64,000 nucleotides of DNA from Cardinalis cardinalis (GCA_014549065.1 JACDOX010000015.1:3389728-3453727), one strand, 5' to 3'. Counted from the first letter of the stretch, positions 34,618-49,929 are shown. The notes: generated from the sequence alone by a model not told the origin. Program-made: numbers and translations.

Positions 34618-37600
34618 AGAGAGATCANCTTGGGTATAGTAAATACAGAGAGATATTTATATAGAAAGTGCTTATTTTTTACTGTAGATTTTTCTAGCAG
34701 CTCTTCTGCAGTTTGTCAGCTTTTTTTGTGTGTGTGTCCATTTTTTACTGTGGTATAACATTATATGGAATTGTTCCAGGTCATGTTTTCTGGACATCTT
34801 AATTTCCTTGATGGACCAAGTGGTTGGCATTGGCTCGGTTCTGATAAAGTCCAAGTNCATCATGTGTGGGTCTTCAGCATGGCTGTAGACTCCTGGGCTG
34901 TACTCAAAATCATCACTCTCACAGCCATGACAGGCAGATAAATGCAGGCTGTCTGTTACCTGCCTTCCAGTTGCAGTAACTGGAGCTGGTAATCAATACA
35001 TTTATGCTGAACCTNCCTGCTGTTCAGGAGGAGGCACAGCTACTGCTGCTCTGCAGCCTTTCTGAATTTCAGAGGAGAAGATGATAAACAGAGTAGCAGC
35101 ACAAGTTCCCATTTCTGTCTAGAGGTACTGGATTGTAGTGGTTTGTATATGCATTCCTTCCAGGAAACAAAAGCCTAAAACCACACTTCTCATCTCACTG
35201 GACTGCAATCCAGATTTCTTACAGCAGCTGTGTGCTTTCATAAGGTTTTTGATGTACTGAAAGAATGATGGAAAAATTGTAAAGCCTAATTAATAGTGAA
35301 TATGTCTATGAGAAAGATAAAATTGAAAGAAAGGTTGGTCACTTCTGTGCTTATGCAGGGATGAATTCAAGAGTCAGGTATGTCCTGGGGTAGAAACAAC
35401 ACAAGAAAAGTAAAAAGTGTCAGNTGTGCAAGTGCTTGTATCTCAGTATTAATATATCTCTGGGTTCTGGTGAGGGTCTTGGACGAGATTTTTTTTTTAT
35501 AACTGGCTTTAGGTAATGACTCTGATTATCCTTTGGATTTGTTCCACTGAGAGGCAACATTTTTACTGCATTTTTTCCACGGGCAGTTCATTTTCAAGAG
35601 CTGTATCTTTTCAAGACAAGCTGTAGCTTTTCTTGCTTGAGAAATTGTAAAATCCTGAGAGAAGAAAAAAAAAAATCACCACTGCTGGAAATCTTCCTTC
35701 ACCCCCATAAAAATTAAGCAACAATACATAAAATGTATGCACTTTGAGAGCAGCAGACAAATTCTTCTTCTATGTCTGCATGTACTGTCTAGGTTTTCTG
35801 TCTCATACAGCTAGTATCCTAATNCCAGAAAGCCTTGTCTGCAGGAACACAGACTGTTTTTGACACTTGCCTGCTACTGAGCTTGAGGCTGGGCTATGAG
35901 CTGCTGAATGTATAGAGAGGTTTGGATTTTCCACTTTTCTCTTTAAACCCATTTTCCTGCAGGGCTGGTGGACAGTTACTTGAATCAAAGCAGCATGCCC
36001 CAAATCAGTCTTTATAACCACTCAGCAGTCACTGTGTATACTTTTCCCTCGCTATGAACTGTCCTTTAAAGCTAGGAAAGATGCAAACAGAGCTAGCAGT
36101 GGCGAGAAAATAAATTAGATTATTTTGAGGCTGAGAAAAACAATTAGGAGCTTCTGTGTGTGTTGTTATTTCCCTATTTGGAGGCAGGATTTTGTGAAGA
36201 TGGCTGAGGACAGACAAGACCTATACTGGGAAAAAGTTTAAGTCCAGTTCTGGAAGATCAGAGGGAAAGAAAGCAAATTTTGTCCAATAAAATAACTGTA
36301 GTCTTAAGGATGATAGAAAAATTAGGATTTTCATTTCCTAAAATAGCTATTAATTCCTTCATAGCCATAGGACAATGAAAAGCAGAGGAGCTGCATAAAT
36401 TATCTACCTTGTTTGTTTTTGCATCCCTCCTTATTCTTGCTGAGCAGAAAGGAAGCTGTTGGAANGCTGCAGAGAAGTTTCCAATGAAGCATTGAGCAGG
36501 ACAAGGTCTGGTGGGTAAACATGTAGGATCCGTGAAAATGTTGCTTAATGTAATGTACTGTCCCCAGCCATTTTCTGATATTCTGTTGCCTTTGTAATTG
36601 TATCAGTTACTTGTGGACTTCTCTTCATTGTTCCTGCAGGCTGTCTAGTTAGGCCAGATCCTGCAAGCATTTTGGCATAAAGAGNAAAACATTTCCACCA
36701 TGACTAAAACCAGTTTGACACAATGGTTCTTGCCCAGTGGGATTATTCTGCTGCCTAATGAATTTGCCAGTGGAGTGCTTTGCTTAAATTTCCTAGAATA
36801 TTAATCTTAGTGCAATTAGCAATGTTTGCATCTCTCTCCCAGAGCACTGGACTAAACTCTTCAACCATGAAGAAAAGCATTAGAGTGGGAACAGCAAAAA
36901 AAACCACTATTCTGCTAGTGAAACTGNGTGACACTTTTGTGTTGCTTTTCCCAAAGAAAATGCCCTACTTTCATGTGAAACTGATAGTAATAGCAGGAGC
37001 CTTGGAAAACAATAAGTTCCACCTCCTGCATCCAGATCATCATCATACATATTTTCATTGTTAGAGGCTGTGTTGTCAAGAAGGGCCAGACAAAACTTTA
37101 ATTTAAGTAATTGGCTTGACAGGNTGACATGGCAAGCTGGGTGCAGCAAGCAAGTGCAGGCATTTCCTGCCTCATAGTTAAACTGCATGCTCACTGTGTA
37201 TAGCTTCTCTGTTGGGAGAAAAAGTTACTTCTAGGATGCAGGTACAAGGATACTGCACGTGAGTGTCTGTGTGGAACACTGTCAGGTGTATTGAAGATCT
37301 CCAAATTGCAGAGCTGGTTCAAGCTCTGCTCTACTTTGATAGTGACAATATGCACACTGTNTTTCTGGATGTTGTGTTCTGGCTTTGTCCACTAGAACCA
37401 CATCTCTCTTCTGGGAGGTTAATGAAGGTTTAAATTAGACCATTGAAAAAGGGGACTAATTCATTATTAAGTTCAGAGAAGCTACAGAGGGGAATGGAGC
37501 AGTGCTGAGTGCAGGATGCTTCACAGGTATGGTCGTGTAAAATATGTTGCCTCTTGAACTCTCAACACAGCTTGACTTGGAGCACTGTGGTTACTCTGTT

Positions 37601-40600
37601 CCTTGGAGCCAGGCAGCTGGATAATTGATGTCACTCACTGAGGAGTGATGAGGAAGCCAAGCCCAGACACATTCCCCAGAGCTGTTTTCTGAAGCCTTTC
37701 TTTAAAAGAACAGGGTTCTGTGCTTTGCTGAGCACTTTGTGTATGAGCCTGAGAAAAGGATTCCACTTGAACAGTGCTTCAATTAAAAATGTCTAGCCCA
37801 GATAGCAGTTAGAAAATCCTGACTGCAGTTCATTCTGTGGGAGGTGAAGNAAACCACTTTCTATATGCTCTACCTCTAGGGGTGTTTTACCTCCAGCTCT
37901 GTTCTGCAACCTCATCATACAAACACAAGAAGCAACTTTGCCCTGCAAAGTTATCAATGAGCCAAGGGAGACAAACTGGGGTGCCCTAATAATTCCCTTT
38001 TAGCCATGTCCTCTAGGGATCTANGGCAACATGCCAGATAATCAAACTCCCTCTAAAGGATTTTTTTTCTCAAAGCAGCCACCTGCTCCACCCAGCAGCT
38101 GTGCAGCCACCACAGCAAAGAGACTAAAGGCTGAAAAATTATTCAAGTGGGTGCAGTGGCACATTAGAAAGGAGAACTGAGTGGGCAAACCCACTAGAGC
38201 TATTCCTGTCATATTTTTATCTGCAAGTAGGAGTCTGTGTTTGCCCACAGCATTAACAACCTGTATTTCTGTGTCAGCACACTTGCAAAGTTGAAAAAAT
38301 GATTTTGAAATGGTTGCAACAAGAGTAGCGGNGAGACTCATCTGCTACAAATAATGCATTTAGCCTTTTCAGTGGGCAGATTAGGTCACAGATAACTCAG
38401 AAGTAAAGAGATGCCTGCTCCAGAATCCTCACTTGCAGCAGGACTTGAGGGCAGTCAGCATCCCACCCAGCTGCTAAGCAGACTGTAATAATCAGCTCCA
38501 AATCAAGAGTGAATAGAAGCATCCAGCCATTATTGTCTTGCCCTGTACACCCCTTTGAACATTAAAAAAAATACACCTTTGTGTCTGGGACCACATGAAA
38601 ACAGGAGCCTCTAGTCTCTGGGTTGTTATGTATTTTGTCTATTATTAAAAGCTTTCCTTTTGCTATACTCNAGCAATTCCAGTTGTTAATATCCTTTTCA
38701 CATTTCTCTGCAGGCTGCTGAGAGTTATTAATTTCATGTAGCCCTGTCCATTTATCCAAGGTAATTTGACTGAGTTTCCTGTGGCTAATCACAGAGTAGA
38801 ATCTGGAAATTTGCTNTTTTTAGGTGTGATTTCCATTTGAGGTAAATGGAATAAAGATCAGAATCCCAGATCAAAATGCATCTGTGCCTTTGGAACATTC
38901 AGAGCTCTGGAGAATTGGATTTCATGTGATTTAATGTGCAGGAAGGAAAGGGCAGTGAGGTCCTGGTGATAATGTCAGCCATGAGGGTTCTGACAGGAGG
39001 GCTGAGTGGTTCATTAGCTGCTGCTGTGCCCTCTGAGCCCTGCTGGCTCCCTGGACACACAGCCAGGGCTGAGTGGGAGCTGAACCTCCAGGTACAGCAC
39101 GTCCCTCCTCTCCTCACAGCCTGCTAATCCTCAGGGAAACAAGCATTTGTTCAAGTCACAGAAGAGCCAGAGATCAATATTCTGTTAGCTGCATTGTTCC
39201 TGGTGCATGTTCAGTCACCATAAGGTCAAAAGAGCGCTGGTTTAACATGCATTTAGCCCTTTACCTCTTGTCTGAGAACATCCTAAAGCAGTCAAGGCAT
39301 CCTGAGCCTTAAAGTCTCCTAATGCCCTTAATCTGACACTAACTTTTTGTGTTTCCTCATACAACCCATCTTTGCCTTTTACCTCATCTTTTCAGCAGAA
39401 AAACAGGGAAAATGAAGTCACCACTGTGCTCTTTTCTGGACATGTAGGGAACTCCTAACAGCTATGGATCAGCCATATCCCATTTTAGTTTGTGGTTCTT
39501 CAGGCACAAAGAAAGAAGCAAGTGTCCCATTACCTACATAAGCAGTTCCAGGGAAATATTTGCCTTTGCAGAACAAAATGCATGACAATTTTATCTCATT
39601 CTGGCTTGTCCCAGAGCATTTACACTGAAACAACATGGGCAGAACTACTTTTGCTGGTTTGGAAATTACACCAACACAGCCATGAAATGGAAAAGAAAAC
39701 CCTGATGAGACAAACATGTCACAATCATCTCAAGGACATGTCTCTGAGGCAGATTTTCCTGAGTGACATCGGCAGAATTGAGCTGTTGGTAGCAAGGCCC
39801 TTTTGTGTGAGCACAAATAGTCTCTCTCTTCTGGAATTCTTGGGAGCTTGTGCCACCCATTCTGTCTTTCCCAGGCTACTATTTTCAGTTGTAGAAAATA
39901 TTCTAAAACATTCCTATGTTAGTAGAATACATAGAGGATTTACCTCCNAAAGCTCTGCTTAGTCTTCCTGCAAAAGCAAAACCAACCCTGTTTTCTTAAG
40001 CATGGAATGTTAATGAGNCAAGTATCATCTGTGCATTAGCATTGTCTCATTTTAATCTTCAGTTTTCTGCCAGTAGGTCTCAAGGGAGATCTTACTATTG
40101 TCCAGACTTTAAAGATGCTGAGAAAAGAAATAAGCAAGAGAATCACAGATTGTCTCCAAAGTCACTGCCAATCCTTTAGGCTCTATCAGTCCTCATTCCT
40201 CCCCATATTACCCTTGAACTCACATCCATCTCTTTAAACTCACTGTCACCATCACATAGTCTCTATGCCTTCGTTTTATTTCTCCCCTTGTCTTTGCTGT
40301 ATTCTTTTCATTCCTTGGTGTCAGAGCATGTGAGCATTTGGAAGCCAGCAGTGTTCTTCAGCCCTTTGTAGCCAGCTCCTTGGCTGACTTCTGAGAGTAA
40401 GGTTGNTGAGCAGAAAGGACATTCCACAGTGAGGGCAAGGAACAGTGACACAAGGCCTCTTCCTGGGGGAAAATCTTAATCATTATCTGCCTTAGCTAAC
40501 CACAAAGTGTTTGCCCTAAGCAGAAGGGCAAGATGTGGCCATGAAGCTTGGTAACTGTGTTGTCAGTATCCATACAATGCAAAGTTACCTTTCAAAAATT

Positions 40601-43600
40601 CAGACTGTATAGATTCACTGCACTGTTCTGCAGCCAGCACTTCCTGAGCTTTTCCCAACCCAAAGTCCTTTGTTTTTTTAGCAGATCAGAATCAGTGGTA
40701 ATGCTCTTGGGGTNGGGTGAGGGCAGTGGGCCCTAAGGAGAACAGAAAAGCTCCATGTGATTTACTGTGGGGTCAGGGCCATTAAAGAACAGCCTATTCA
40801 GTAAAGAAAAACAGGCACAATGTGCTAAGCTATTTCAAATCTAATCACACCTGCAGTTCTCAGACACACAGCCAAGCTGCTACAGCCAGATTGAGCATTT
40901 AGAAATGCCATTGTACCCAAAGGAAAGCACATTCTTCTGGCAGAACTGAGGGAGCTCTGCAGCCTGGTGTTCTGGGAGCTTCCTGAGCTGCAGCCATTAC
41001 CNATACCGCATTTCCTGAGGAGTTCACTCCCACCAATGAACAAATAACTTTGAACTGTTTCAAGTCCAGGCCTAAAACCCATCTCAGCTGCTGCCTTCAT
41101 AAGGATGATTGAAGTTCCTGAGCCTGCACGCTGCTCCATCCAGAGGGACCTTTGCCTCTACCTGGAGTCAACTGCATTAATAACACTTCTGTACTTCTGA
41201 CATCTGCTTCACTGGATCACTTTGCAGGACTAGCCGTGGGTTGCTGGGGTTTTATTTTAAATATAAAGATGTCTGTAATTTCCTAATCAAAAGCAAGAAA
41301 GAAAGCAGAACGCTGTATTTTTTTAAATGAGAAGGTAATAAAACCAAGTCTGAATATTTTGATAGATATGCTGGAAGGGTATATAATGTAGCAAACAGTT
41401 GCACTATTTTTTCCTATTATGAGTACCCAACCTGAGAAATATTTGTTCTTTCTCTAAGTAAGTCCTCTTCCAGTTCTGAAGTTTGGAAGTTTAGGAGTGG
41501 AGTACAAAGTCTCAGTGAAATGTGAAGCTTATGTAAATAAATCTGGTAGTTAGCTTTGTGAGGTAGCCTATTACGTTTGTTTTTCAGTCATCTTAAATAC
41601 TGCCTAATTATTTGGGGCTTTTTTCTCCCCAAAAAAAGCTAAATAGTGACACTTCTGAAAGCATCTGTGCTTCACACAAAATCACAGTCATATGGAAATT
41701 ATATTCTTCAACTCATGTAAAGAAGCTTTACAGGAGCCCTTTAGTATGCACTGTTACTTTTTCTTAATAATCCTGAACAATTTAATTCTCTTGTGCTTTC
41801 TCTCTGCTACCCTGTTTTGTACACTATCAGGTTTGCAGGGATTCTCTGTATTGTTTTTGTAATACATGGGTTGATTTCTAGAAAAACCTTTACTGTTGTA
41901 ATTATTGTTCTTGGATCGTGGAGCTCTATCTGTAAAGACAAAAAACAACTTTAAAAATGCCCTCTGCTTTCTCCAANTTTACTGTAATTAGCAAGTTTAG
42001 TTAAGAGAAATGTATTCTTTTAAGCTCCTGTTATGTTCTTTTCCAGTTATTGACTGCTTTCACTATATGTGTACTAGTACTGGTTCATTCCTTTACTATG
42101 GTGAAAATGACAAGTTTTGTTAATATCAGATGGAAATTGTGGTTTTGGATAAAGTTCTTCAAATTGATAATGGTGTGTGATTTTTCATTTTGTTCTCAGT
42201 TCACTTGAGAGTAGTTAGAAGTCTGGAATTGCAGTTATTTAACTATTACCTCCAGTGGTACTGACACTAGTTGTTTCTTGCAATTTACAAATCTNCATGA
42301 TTTGGTACCCTTGAGAAATGATCTCTATTGAATGTATGGCATGGAATAGCACTGTGGCTATTTCTACAGAAATGCGTTTACCAGCTCTCAAGTCCAAGAA
42401 GTGCCTCAGCACATCTGGGAGCCCAAAAAAAGGTGTTGTTTTCTTCAAACATTAGCTCAGAATTCCTTATCCCAGAGCCCTGCTGTCGCTGCTCTCTGCC
42501 CGCTTTCTCCCCAGCTGAGCTTGGCCATCCTGACCCCCAGAGCTGTGCAGGGGCCTTTGTGGCTGTGGCCCCAAAATCCTCACCAAAGGCTTCTGGGGAA
42601 TTAAAGGGGGCATCAGACCTTGCTGCAGGATGTCCAGCAAGCCTCANCAAGGCAGATAATGGCAATAGGAAGAAAGGAAAACATTTAGCTCTGCTAATGC
42701 AGTGCAGCATACACATTATGGGTCTTTCCCTATGATTCTCCCAAAGGGATTCAGTGAAGCAAATTGAGTTTTGATCTGCTGAAAAAATGGCAAAAGGACA
42801 TGCTAAGGGACCTCTTAAGCACAGTTTAAAATAAAAAAAAATATTTACCTTTGAATGTAGCAAACTTGGTTCATGAAGATGCATGAACCAATCCTGATAG
42901 CAAGTCTGACAAAAATTCATTTAAAAAATAAAAAGAAATTTTAAAAAACCAAATAAAATACAAATAAAAGGCATGTTTTAAGTCCCAGTCTTTATCAATC
43001 CAGCAACATTACATATTCCAGAATTTACCCATCAGAATGTAAGGCAGTGCAATTGCTACACTACAGCAATATCTAATTAGAATTCATTTTTCCATTGCAA
43101 CTATGGAGTCATGCAAGTCACATTTCTGTTCATTTCTGAATTCTGCAAAATATTAAGAAATTAGTATAATCTAGAAATGGAAGAGAATGTTCTGTTCAAC
43201 AGTCATTTAAAAATTCACCTATGTGTGTTCAGACTGATAAAACCAATTGAAATTGTCAGCACTGNTTTTTGCACAGCATTATCAATATAAACAAGCTGTC
43301 TGCTAATGTAAATTGCTCTGTAGTGAGACTGNCAAAGAACATCACTCTTTTAGCCCAAGAGAGCCTGTCCACTGTGGCATCTCAGCTGACATATTTTGCT
43401 GTGTCTAATGCTACATTACAGTTTTCTTTAGGATAAAAATAATTCATTCAAATCTGACCAAATGGCTTCACNGCTTTAACTGCAGCAGGCACATATGTTC
43501 TTACATGGGTATAGGTGAAGTTCTTCTGTAAACAACCTGCTGTCTATTTCACTGCCTCCTGTCTTAACACAAACATTGGACTCAAACAGGACCTTGCCTT

Positions 43601-45778
43601 TTGCTGTTGCTTGCAAAGGCATTATTCTGAGCTAAGCAAATCACCCACAACATTTGCATTACATTTTGTAAAGACAGACCTTATCATTCTGAATCTATGA
43701 GATCAACTAACTCCTGTATTTCCCTTACATATTCAGACAATCCTTGCCCATTAGAGGCAAGAAAGACACTCCTTTTTTGTGATTTCTGTTTGGAATTACA
43801 AAGATTTTATGCCTACAGATGTTAGCTGGGTATAGAAAAAAAGTTTTACTGCTCTCTGAATTTCCCTATTGACTCCTTAAAGAATAGGTAAAGTGATTTA
43901 TGATTCCCAGGGCCTTCAGTGTAGCAAACAATTTTAAACAGAATTCCATTTTCTTAGCAGCTCAGTTCTTCTTCCAAGCACCTGGTGCTTTTAATTTATT
44001 TTTTTAATCTCACTACTCTTTCATTTCTTACCTAGTGTGAATACCCAAACNCTTTTGATCTTTATCAATATTTATTACTTGAAAAGACTTTGAGTAAATA
44101 TACCTCAAAGTCCTTTGCAATAACAGCTGATGGAAACAAAATACTTATAAAGTACTTATTTCTTTCACCTTTTGGTAAATCTAAGCACCCATTCATTCCT
44201 TTGAAAGTCTTATGCTTCTGTGTTTTTTAAATAATTTTTGTGACCACACCAGCTGCTCTTAGCCAAAATCATTTCTATCCTCTGTGCAACTTCCTTAATA
44301 ATTTCTGCTTACTATTTACTTGATTTTGTTTCAGGTAGGTCCTNTCTTTTGAAGTACATCTTGACTGGACTTTCCTAAAATCAAACTCNAACTTTGACTT
44401 TTAAAGAATTTTCCTTACCTTCCTATTTCTTTTATAGNTCAAGGATGTGTAAGACTTAATTCTTAAAGTTATTGTCCCCCTTGCCTCGCTTCTGATTGTA
44501 GGATACTGTAGATGAAACCTTAATTNTTCTATCTTCCAGTCACAATCTAGAATTTCTGTTCTTCAGGCATTTTTTGGGGAAAAATACATTCTAAATGTGA
44601 AAAAAAAAATAAACATAAAACTTGACAACATTTTGTCCTATTTCAGAATAGTTTGTTTAGCTTTGCTTTTATCTATAAGATTTTGAGACCTGTGATATGA
44701 CAAGAATCAGAGCATTTTTAGTGCAGTACAATGGGACATCACAACTGCAAACAGCTTTGGACATTCACATGCTAAAATTTTCAATATAATCTTGCCACTG
44801 AAGCAATTTTTAAATATATCAGTATGTGAACAGCACATTGTGTCAAATTATGCTGTATTTTTTATCATCTGTTATCTGTTCTGTGATTAAAACAGCTCAT
44901 GGGATGTGTTTTAATGTGTGTTCAAGTGCCCAGTTAAGAATGTTTTCTGCAGTGNGGCTGATTTAAGTTAGATGAGAACCATCCATACTTTATAGTTTGA
45001 CAGCAGTCCTCTGCTTCCTTCAGTGCTTTTGTACTTCCTCTGCTTTAATTCTTGCTAAGTGGGGAAGAGCTGTCTCAGAAACCTGATGCACCATGAACAA
45101 ATTAATTAGGGATCCACAAAGTTCTGCNTTTAAACTGACTGATTATCTGATCAGCATAGGAAATTGTGACAAGTGCTCACAGAAACCCCAGCAGGGCTGC
45201 TCTGATGAGGAGCTGNTGTGGGTTTGTGTGCAGCCTGGGGCTGGGAGTGAGGGCTCTGTGCTGGCTCCTGGCTGGGGCTGTGCAAGGGCAGACACTGGGC
45301 AGCCTCACACAGCTGACCTGGGACCTTGCCTGGAGGTCACCCCATCTTCCCTGCTCACATAAACCCCATGACTCACTCCAGGGAAATAGGAAGTGCCTCC
45401 TCCAAGAGTCTTCCAGTGGTAAGAGACTTCCATTGTAGCACATCCATTTTAACAGGAAAGGACCACAGGAAAAGAATATCTGTTAAATCAAGTGGTGAAA
45501 CAANGTTTTATATTGAAATAAAGCAGCACCAAAAATCCCCATCAAAACAAAAACAGCAAAGCAAATTTGGCATAGAAATGAGGATAATGTCTCTCAAGCC
45601 ACTTGACTATTTCCTCTATGCTATAATACAAGCCATGGAAAATGCTATCACATCAGATAATCAGAACTAGAATGCAGGGCCATTCCAAACATCAGAAGTT
45701 TTTTCCTGTACTGCAGCTGTCAATTGACTATTGCATGCACATCCCAGAGACAAAATAATAGCACAACAGCAAGATTTA

Positions 45779-45878
45779 ATAAGGAAAAAACAAACAAACA
45801 AGCAAGCCAGCTCAAAACACAAAAAAAAACCCACAAAAAGAAATACAAATAGGAAAAAAAAAAACACACTAAAAAACC
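45779..45878 (+). repeat. A-rich low-complexity tract
   Basis: The segment is dominated by A with CAAACAAACAAGC-type units and several runs of 8-11 A. It precedes about 300 bases of ordinary-complexity sequence. It could be an eroded A-rich simple repeat. No target duplication or retrocopy could be recognised next to it. Confidence 0.6.
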
Positions 45879-48800
45879 CTAGACAGTTTCTGAGCACAGA
45901 AAGGGAAATTTTGCCTGGAGGCTTTATTCTGACTGTCCCCTTGAAGGATAGACTGTACTTTTTGTAGCCTGCTGGAAGGACAACTCTGACGAGTCCAGGA
46001 GCAATCCTGTGACTGACACTTCAATGGCAAGAGCGACTTGGCCGTGACTGTGACTTACCCTCTGGACACCACTGATGGACTCACCTTCCAAGGGACTTCA
46101 CTTCCCNTTCCTCATGCATATCCCACTTAATGTTGCAAGTTTTTCATAACAAAGATTGTAAAATAAGATTGTATTTTCATAACCAGTTAAGGATCATGTC
46201 ATTGCACACATTTCTCCCACTTTATTTAGCATACCTACAACCATGTTAGTTTATCCTGATGAGTTTGTCTCACATCAGTGTTAAGATTTCACTGAAAAAC
46301 TGCCAGAATTAACATCTCAAGTCTCCACTGTGAAAATTGGTGCAGCCTAAAGACTGATTATTACTTGTTCACCTTGAAGTTTTTGCAGCCAAAGACTTTG
46401 GTAGCATAGGTTCAACTAATGATATGACCCATATGGCTAACAGCTCAGGTTAAATGAAAAATGTAATAATTTCTGAAGCATTTCTTGAAACTTGAGGCCA
46501 AGTCAGCAGGAGAGTTCTACATANCTTAGCTGGTCTTACTGGTTACTACAGTGTCATTTTGAGATCTCTACTCTTCTGACCAACCTGAAAATTGTAATCA
46601 CTTGGCTGGAGGTATTTGAAGGCAATAAGTTTTTTTCATGCAAAATAGGTCTCACCTTCCCTGCCTGCTTCTGATTTCAATCCCCATTTCATCTNAGGGA
46701 AGGTATTGAAGAGTTAGCATCCATCTCACTTACCACTATAGAAAAAACTGGCTAGGAGAAGACGTGAAAACCTTTAAATAACTTCAGTTGTCTGTTCATC
46801 AGCTGGAAATCTGCACAGCATTTTCTAGGAAATTTGAAATTATCACAGCAGCTGCATTAATAAACTCTGTCTGCAAAACTNCATACTTGTGTTTTTTGTC
46901 TTACCCTTCTTAAAATATGCAATTGGAGAAATAGTTTGACTTGTCTACTCCCAGCTGAGTTTCCTAACCACTAAAACACTTGGATTTGCTCTCTTGTGCA
47001 ATTAATCTCTCTTTAGGGGCTAAGCAGTAAAATGGGAGCGTGGCAAACAGCATTCTACAGCTCAGTGAGNGCAGCCTTGGCCTCAGAAACATGAGTTTGC
47101 CTCCCCATGTGCAGAAGGGGAATCTGAGCTTTCTCCTCCACAGTCAGGTAAGTGCTCCCTCTGACCAATGAATGCTGGACATTGCTGGGGGAGAGAAGGA
47201 AGGAGAAAGAATATAATATCTTCATCTTTCATGGTTAATTAGCTCTATAGTGCAGTGAATCTCACAGATGAAATCTGTCCCTCATGGAACACAAGNTGCA
47301 CACTGGGGATCATCAGAACTTTCTCTTGGGTGGTATCCCAAGGCAAGCTTTAAAAACCCACAGATGCTTGGAGAGTTCCCAGGTTAGACAGCTTCCAGGA
47401 GACATTTAAAGGTTTTAAGTTTTGAAGTTTTGGGGAATTTGGAGCTTTGGGGTTCTTTTTGGTTGGTGGATTGTGNTTTTTTAAGATGGAAACACTAATA
47501 ACAGAATTCAGAAACTTACTTTTTTTATGGAACTCTTTTTAAGCCACTTGGATGTCAAAGTCTTATCTATTGATAGATTTATACTTGAAATTCATTAAAA
47601 ATCAGTATATCTTCACAACTGGTTTGGTTTCTGTCACTGTTAGGATATTCAGTTGTATGGGTTTTTTTCCAGTAAANGATATAATTTATAACCATGTTAC
47701 TTCTTCAGGATGGAAATCTTTCTAATAATAAAATTCAAGACAATATGTTTTTGGAGTANCAGATTTTAGTGTCTGTGCAAAGGTTTTGTTTAATTTAATT
47801 GGCTTAGTGCAATCTGGTAGGCTGTCAGAGGATGGCATCATGGTTTCTGTAAGTGGAATTTAAAGAAACTGAAGGAGATTTCTAAAAGGAAACTGTAAAA
47901 AAATGTCTTGTTCTAATGAGAACTGAAGTAATTCTTCTGATTGTTGGATTTTCATTTTCATTCCATGTAAACCTTGCAGTGTCTGTATCTCCAGTTCCTT
48001 AGTTTTAGAAACAAGTTAGCCTGGCTATGAGGTACTGATATAAGTTAGAAATGGTATTTCTTCTTTGCTATGAATTCAGAGGCAAAATCCTTAACTGCTT
48101 CCAAGAAAGAACAGCCTCTAAGCCTCTATTGCTTAATTTTCCACATGCAAGGCCATCCATATTCCTTTTTCCCCATAACCTATAAAATTATCTCAACACA
48201 TTACAATTTATAAAAGTTATTTTTATTCTATAATGATATTTACTTACCTTCTTTTTTCTCTCCTGTCTTCTTTAAGTTATGTTACTGCACACACCACAAA
48301 TGCCTTCCATTCTTCAAAGATAATTTGGCCCTGGAAAAGCACATGGGTTTCCCTGCACAGCTGCAAAGCTGAGACGTGAGATTGAAGTATTATTCCTAAT
48401 GAAAAGCATCTAAGACTGCACAATCTAAATCTAAAGTGATACTTTTCCTATCTTGTTTGAGAGACCAGTAGCTTTGAAATAATCATAATCAAAGTATTTC
48501 TCTTCTGTCACATCCGTAACAAATAGTGTGTAATGTAATATTTTAGCCTTGAGACAGCATTAGAACACTCTGCTGGAATGCTACAGTATCTACCATGAAC
48601 TAATCCTTATATCACATCACAGTTGCAGTGACTGATGAGTCTTTTTCTTTATAGGCTATGAAAACATGATTTATATCCCATCTGTTCACCAAGTACATGA
48701 GGAATTCACAGAAGGCACTCGCCATCCCCCTCACTGCTTGCTTTATCCTAAGTCACCTAGGATACAGTCATGTTAGTTATGTAGAGATGAATCACAGACT

Positions 48801-49929
48801 TGAAATAGATATTGAAACACAAANATACTGCTTTTCTTCTCCTAGATTCATTTTTCAACACAGTGTTGCTTTGAAAAACTATTCCTGCTCAACAAATGTC
48901 ACTCACTTACGGAAAAGATTTGGTACTGTTTGGAAATTTGTGCTCTATTTATATACAAGATCCAGTAAAATAATCACANTGTCCTCTGGCTTTGGAATCC
49001 TTTTAAGGATTCCTCTGAAATATTGTTGGATGTCTATAACACAGCCTTGAAGCTTTCCTCTCTTGTGCNGTTTAGAAACACAGAAAAGTTTTTTCAGTGG
49101 CTTCCTTTGTAGTTTGCTGAGAATCATTGAAAGCAAGGACATGAGAATTTGGTTTCCATTATTCAAAACAGCATCATAATCTACTGATTGGAGCAAATTG
49201 AGCAATATTTTCAGCAGATTATATCTGCTGAGAAACATAATCTTACTCATCTTCTCCACACACATTTCAAATTATTGTACCCAGTGCAATGCTTGCTTCA
49301 GCAGGGTCCTTCTTGATTAGGGCCACTAATAGTAAGCTCCAAGTCAGACTCTTTATTTCACATACCACCCAGAAAATTTCTAAGTGCATGACTGAGAGGA
49401 AAAGGATTCTCCCAAGTTATCATTCTTTAGCAAGCTCAAAACCCAGGGGAATTACAAATTTTTCCTTTTTTGCATTGCCATGATACCTGTCATTGTTTCT
49501 ATTTGCAGAATAGTGACTCAGCTTTCCCCTTTTGAATCAACATATTAAGAGTGAATCTGTTTCTCACATCCTGCTAGTACTTTTCCTCCTTTGATATGGA
49601 AACCTACATCCCTGAAGGCAATGAGAGGAAAATTTTCTGCATAAGGATATGAGAACTGCTGCTTGGCTCACAAATAGGTGCCCATTGTCCTTCAGTCACT
49701 TCATATTTTTGAAACAACCCACCCCAAGACCAGTGGACCTTGAAAGAAATTTGCTGATGTTATGTTTCCTGTCGCCACTGTTTGACACTGCTTTCCCACT
49801 TTTCCATGAGTGATATCCTGTCTCACTTGGGCAAGAAATAAAAATAAAAGNTTTCCTCTTTCTGGTGTTTGCCATCAAAAGAAATAGCACCTTAGTGGAC
49901 ATTATATCTCTGATCAAACTTTTTCCTTG

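Larger units (their letters stand above)
34340..34640 (+). other. C14orf132: Proximal 3' UTR of C14orf132
   Basis: The transcript continues past the stop codon. This segment contains a TATG/TATA repeat and reaches a first AATAAA at 34612. The real 3' UTR may be longer: further AATAAA words occur at 36286 and 41337, and I recall the human transcript having a multi-kilobase 3' UTR. The end cannot be fixed from sequence alone. Confidence 0.6.

Noticed and set aside
42378..42920. 180-codon minus-strand open frame
   Set aside because: The translation is unlike any family I know, and its composition follows local GC and poly-T content.
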